From Gavia stellata (taxonomy: Eukaryota > Chordata > Aves > Gaviiformes > Gaviidae): a DNA stretch of 64,000 bases. How positions within the stretch are numbered: position 1 is the stretch's first letter; each line of letters starts with the position of its first letter. Below, one piece after another: positions 59,201-64,000 of this stretch. The position numbers and the translations under genes were made by a program. The stretch covers positions 1 to 64,000 of the forward strand of contig NW_026776880.1 in the NCBI RefSeq assembly GCF_030936135.1, given 5' to 3'. The notes beneath the pieces were generated by a model that had not been told where the DNA came from, made no database searches, and saw nothing but the letters and a program-made list of their open reading frames with translations.

Positions 59201-61369
59201 AAATCTTAAATAAGATCTTCAGGAGAAGAGTATTATCAGACCTGGTAGTTCAGCGAGACTTTTCCTTTCCTTTGAAAAATCTCAATCTCCAAACTAACCC
59301 CCCCCAAATCAGTGGCACAAATGGTCGTTAAGAGAGCTATACTTACATTTGCTTGAACAATGACAAAATAATGTGTCTTTTCTTCGTAATTTAGTCTTTC
59401 CCGTAGAATACTGCTCCAGACAAAGTGAGAGGAATATCAAAGGTGCTGCTGGAAGTCTGAAAAAGTTAAAACAGTACGATAAAATTGAACATGCTTCGAA
59501 GTTAAAACATGTTTCAGATAGGACACAACGAGATGATCGATTGGATGGCACACCAAAATTGCATATGCTTTCCACATTAGAGATTTTAAAGTCTTCTATG
59601 TTTTCTCCCCGCCCAATTTACTCTTTAAGAACCCCACAATAAATAATCTGTACGTAACAGAATTCTGATTCTTTGCATATACATTATTACTTCCAACCAC
59701 AAACTGAAGTCTAACTATCCTGCTTCTTGCAGATTTGCCATGCTGAATTAGCAGCGGTGTGTTCAGAAAAGCTTTCTCTGTTTGTCAGCTGAGAGTTCAG
59801 GTCTTCCGTTTCTACGGTTTGGCGTGCCTTCATCTATTTTTTCCCACTATTGTAGAAAGTATCAAGTATTAGAGATTAAGAAATCCACGTCACTGTACTT
59901 ACCTTCTCTTTACTCTGGCTTTCAAGAGGGCAAGGAAGTAGTAAACATGCGGAGAACATTAAAGCTACACGCATAGGTGCCAGTTCACAGTGGCAGTTAT
60001 GCACTTGTTCATAAGGTAGTAAATTCAGATTTCACAGTGCCCCGCCAGCAAGTAGGCTGGGGGTGCACAAGAAGCTGGGGGGGTACACACGGTTGGGACA
60101 GCTGACCCCAACTGACCAAAGGGATTTTCCATACCATAGGATGTCATGCTCAGCAATAAAACTGGGGGGGAGGGTGGCAGGGGGGCCACTGCTCTGGGTC
60201 CGGCTGAGCATCGGTCAGTTGGTGGGGAGCAATTCTTTTCATTTGCATCGCTTGTTTTTCTTGGGTTTTATTTTCCTCTCTCTGTTGTTTGGGGGTTTTT
60301 TTCCTGTTTTTTTTTTTAATTTCTTTTTATTTATTAAACTTTTTATCTCAACTCACAAGTTTCTTTCTCACTTTTACCCTTCTGATTCTCAACCCCATCC
60401 CACCAGATTTTGTTATTACCATCCTGCTAATGACACAATAGATCCTGCCAAACCTACAACCTGCAAAATGTGAAGACCAACTTAGGCAAGACACGTTCCA
60501 GAAATTACAGTCAGCACAGGGAACCAGATGTATCTATCTTGTTCTGTCCTTGCCAGAACTGCTGGGTGACCTGTCATCAGCCCCAGTGACTAACAGCAAG
60601 CAACAATCTCTAATCTGCCTTAGCTGAGATGCAGCTCCTAGGAAAACAGCTCTTTCAGAAAGTCACGCCTTGTGATTTTGGGAAAGTGTTTCAAGGAAAT
60701 GTTTTTAACACTCTAGAATGGTCAGACTAAGCATGGGAATCTCACTCCAAGTTCTAGCTCTGTCACAAATTACCTTTTTCTTCTTTTCACCAGAAGCATG
60801 GCACTTCTTCTGAATGCAAGATGAGTTACATGGGCTACACAGACAGCCCAATGAAAACTGAGAAATGAGTCATTCCCATCCCCATTCCTTGGCACTCCAA
60901 CACTCCTTTCACACTCCCTTCCCTGCCCGCAGGCAGGCCTTACGCAGTCTGCGCAACACGTACAAGAGGATGACTCCACCAGATATTGCCCAAATCATCT
61001 CCTATTTGAGTTTGATCAGCTCAGCTGCTGCCACAGCCTTTTCTGGCCTTACATGCAGTCTTGCCCCATTCTGGCCCTCTCAGAAAGCTCCTACAGGGAG
61101 TATCTCACTCGCTGCCTTAATCACAACTGACAGACTCCTTAAAACCCTCAAGTTGTTTCCGTCACTTCGCACATACAGTTAATACGGCCTCTCCTGGCTC
61201 CAGTAAAACCATCCACCCTCTGTACCCCCATTTCCCAAAAGCCGGCAGCACAGCGTCGGTGGGGGGAAAGGCACATATCAGAACCTGGGGCTGAGAGAGA
61301 GGCACCAACATCTGCCAAAGGGAGCTGCCTCCAACCAGGGCCGCTCCCCACCGAGTTCTCTGACAGCAA

Positions 61370-62600
61370 AACCCCGGTGCATGGTCTCACCAGGAGCGAG
61401 AAACAGCTTCCACGTCTGGAAAGCCCCCTTTATGAAAGGCTGTCAACAGCGATGGGGTTGTCCATGAGCATGAGACCCGCTTCAAGGCCTGGGGACAGCA
61501 AAGGCACCCGGTCTGTCCCCACCAGAGCACGCCTGCTCCACAGCTTGGAGCCGCCCCTCGGCGAGGAGGCAACTCTGCCCTCCCCTGGCCTGCCGACAGG
61601 CAACACTCACCTCCAGCTGTCCGGGCTCCAGCTGGGGACCCCCGGGGCAGCAGCAGGAACCGCTCTGACCCTGGCTGTGGGGCTGAGCACTCGGGCCCAG
61701 GGCTGGCGAGGGCCCCGCCCTCCCCTCCTCCTCCTCAGCCTGCTCAGCCTCTGCCCCCTCCGGCCCCGCCTCAGGCTGCCTGGGGCTGACAGGCTGCCGC
61801 CAGCTCCGCTGATTGGCTCAGCCACGGCCAATGGCGTGGCTGTTGTTGGGTGGGCACAGGCAGCCCGGGCTCCTCGCCGAGCTGCCCCGTGCCTGCTGCC
61901 CCGCTGTGCTGCAGCGCAGTGCTCAGCCGGCCGGGACGCCGGGCCTGGGGGAGAGGGCCTTCGAGCAGGGCCCTTCGAGCAGGGCCCTTCGAGCAGGGCC
62001 CTTGCACCGGGGGCTGTTCGCTCCGCAGCACGAGGCGCGTGCACAGCTCTGCCCTCCCTGTCCCTGAGTGCTCTCAGGGCTCTGGGCCTGCTCGGGGAGG
62101 GGAGAGGGAGCGGGGCAGGAGGGGCGCTCCCTTGGATCTGCTCTGGCGTGGTCAGTCTCTCCAGAAAAGCAGGTGTGCCTGTGCTGCCAGCCACAGCCCT
62201 GGGCAGGAGGAGCTGCGTGATGGGAGCCTCTCGCATCGGCCAGGCCGGCACCTGGCAGGAGGCAGGGCTCTGCGCTGAGCCCAGGGCCTTCCTCAGGCCT
62301 CGCCTTCCTCTGGGCAATGAGGAGGAGAGACACCCCGTCCTGGCGCGGCCCAGGACATCCTCCTGTGGCCAGAGGGAAGGACAGAGCCCCCGTCGCTCTC
62401 CCCGCGGGGACTGGCCGCTGTCCTCCGCTTCTGTTCCCGAAGCTCCCCCGTGCTGGCAGGCCCCACAGAACTTCAGGGCCAAGCAAATGCCGGAGCGCTG
62501 GGGGCTCCTGGGGCTCAGGGCAGGTTTGGGCATCTCCGAAGCCAAGGTGCGGCTGCCCCTTTGCTTCTGCGGATGCAGTTACTTGCTGCCCCCTTAGTGG
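61370..62600. promoter_or_regulatory. CpG island 3 with CCAAT boxes
   Basis: A GC- and CpG-rich block within AT-rich surroundings. It holds an inverted CCAAT box (ATTGG at 61812-61816) and a direct one (CCAAT at 61828-61832) 11 bases apart, a common arrangement in CpG promoters. Long frames on both strands are composition artefacts. The transcription direction is not evident. Confidence 0.6.
61959..62000. repeat. 14-bp tandem repeat, three units
   Basis: CTTCGAGCAGGGCC occurs three times in a row within CpG island 3. Confidence 0.9.
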
Positions 62601-63500
62601 TCAAAACTGCTTCTCTTCATGGCACACGGACTGGACAGAAGCCACTTCCCTGTTAGTCTGAGAGGACTTCAGGGAAACGAGGAAGGCAAAGCATGCACGC
62701 ATGTATGAGGACAATGAAAAGGAGCTGCGTCAAGGTTTTTCTGCTGTTCCAGATCTGAACTCAGACATTTGTGTGCATCCCAGCACCAAGTCAGGTTTTC
62801 TCCCTCCAAGCTGCACAGCTTTTCGCCAGCGAAAGTGAGTTGGGCTGAGATGGTCTTTGGGATAACTCGGCTCCTTTCTTTTTTAATTGGGTGCCTACAC
62901 TTCCCTTTTTTTCAGCAATTTCTTTCTCTCTCCCCCCCTTCCCCCCCTTCAGTTCCACCCTCTTTCAAAGGTAATTATGATTTGACTTTCTGGACAGATC
63001 ATCGCATAGGCAGACACAAGATATAAGTATAGGCTGGTCTATACCTTCAGAGCTGTAGGCTGAGCTATTCTACTCTACCTTTGAAGGCTAGATAGGTATG
63101 GGCTATGGGTAGAGTTACTCTTTGCCAGTTGTTATTTCTTTTGGGGTCCTGTGACAGTGATGGTAAGGTCATCAGCCTGCAGCTCACTGAAAGAATTTTT
63201 ATGGCGAATGCTGTTCTGTGTGTTTCATTTTCAATAATCATTGCATTGAGCTAGAATTATTTCTATGCCATTAGGTGATGGGAATCTTCTTGCACTCGTC
63301 TTCTGTTTCTGGATCGCGTCCTGACAGCCATTGTCATTCAAAGCTTTCCTGTCTGTTCCTGAGAGGAGTGATGGCCACAACATGGAACAACTCCTGTGAG
63401 TAATGGCTTCACCAGTAGGCTTGGATTTAGTGAATCCCCATGGACAAAGGGATGTAGCAGGTGCTCCATCCAAGAATTTTGATGTGCTGACACTCTAGTG
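62601..63500. other. No gene seen
   Basis: Mixed-composition DNA with short C and T runs (about 62920-62950). No recognisable coding or RNA feature. Confidence 0.5.
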
Positions 63501-63502
63501 TG

Positions 63503-64000
63503 AATGTGGAGGTGTTTCTTCCTCCTCCTCCTCTTCCTTTTCCTCCTCCTCCGCTGGTTCTTCGTCATCATCATCGTCCTCCTCCTCCCATTCCTCTTAC
63601 TCCTGTTCTTCCTCCTCCTCCTCCTTCCTCCTCCTCCATCCTTCTCCCTGCTTCTATTACCTTCTGTTTTTCTTCCTCCTCTTCCTGTTATGCAGTTATG
63701 CTGTTAACACTCCTCTTCCTTACCCTCATCCTCCTGTTCCTTCTGTTCTTTTTCTTCATTTTCTTCCTCTTATTCCTCCTCCTCTCTTCCTCTTTCTCTT
63801 CCGCCTCATCCTCCTATCCCCCCTCCTACTTTTTCTTCCTTCACCTTCTCCTCCTCTTCTTCTTATTGCTGTTCCTTTTCCTATTTCTTCTCCTCCTGTT
63901 CCTCCTCCACCACCTCGTCTTCCTCCGCTTGCTCATTTCTCATTTTTCTCCTCCTCCGCCACGTTCTGTTCCTTTTCATCCTCATCCTATTTTTTCCTCC
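63503..64000. repeat. TCC-rich pyrimidine tract, continues past the window
   Basis: About 500 bp of imperfect TTCCTCCTCCTC sequence, with pyrimidines on the plus strand. This is the opposite orientation to the GGA array at 15.3-19.0 kb, and it lacks the regular ACTCCTGAGGAG motif. It runs off the right edge. Confidence 0.85.

Larger units (their letters stand above)
49096..61370. other. AT-rich region, no gene recognised
   Basis: No frame resembles a known family. The composition suits introns or intergenic DNA. Low-complexity stretches include AAAAT runs (about 50470-50495), AT-rich DNA at 56105-56255 and a TTTG repeat near 57258-57285. Whether a minus-strand gene runs from the CpG island at 61.4-62.6 kb to the poly(A)-like site at 49.09 kb cannot be judged here. 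Confidence 0.5.

Noticed and set aside
61377-62597. 406-codon plus and 312-codon minus frames
   Set aside because: Both cover CpG island 3 and overlap each other. No motif or splice structure supports either.

Overview
The window reads as a bird nuclear genome segment. It carries CR1 LINEs (the main avian retrotransposon), class I endogenous retrovirus remnants with avian-type LTRs, GC-rich CpG islands, and one compact gene with many exons and short introns from the maestro heat-like repeat (MROH) family, which is multi-copy in birds. Nothing bacterial, viral-episomal or organellar is present. There are no operons, CRISPR arrays, rRNA genes or tRNA genes that I can support. The species cannot be fixed from the sequence.

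Layout. 1-3.83 kb is AT-rich sequence with no recognisable gene. 3.84-8.37 kb is a broken class I retrovirus fossil (late pol, env, 3' LTR). Its LTR ends directly against a CpG island at 8.37-9.39 kb. 9.39-13.54 kb is a CR1 LINE on the plus strand, interrupted by a second CR1 fragment on the minus strand and by a solo LTR on the minus strand. 13.54-15.31 kb is a satellite of about 146 bp per unit. It passes into a 3.7 kb purine-rich GGA array with larger-scale repeat structure, and a second CpG island follows at 18.98-19.47 kb. 19.98-20.78 kb is another solo LTR, and 22.2-22.5 kb holds a short fossil of retroviral protease and reverse transcriptase.

26.64-46.37 kb holds the one confident host gene, an MROH-like gene on the minus strand. 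I place 34 coding exons plus a probable upstream exon. The splice sites are canonical and the reading phases agree from the proposed start at 44793 to the stop and poly(A) signal at 26.65 kb, giving 1326 codons. The exception is one in-frame TAG in exon 16 (36508-36510), where the flanking residues suggest a CAG. The first intron holds an inverted solo LTR of the same family as the LTR at 7.8-8.4 kb, and a CR1 tail lies upstream of the gene.

46.9-61.4 kb is mostly AT-rich. It has one unidentified 106-codon open frame, a possible minus-strand poly(A) site at 49.09 kb and simple repeats. 61.4-62.6 kb is a third CpG island with paired CCAAT boxes and a 14-bp tandem repeat. The window ends in a TCC-rich pyrimidine tract from 63.5 kb.

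The points most worth a second look are the premature stop in an otherwise intact MROH-like gene, the nucleosome-length satellite that grades into a strand-asymmetric GGA array, and the nested CR1/LTR block whose two CR1 pieces end at nearly the same consensus position.
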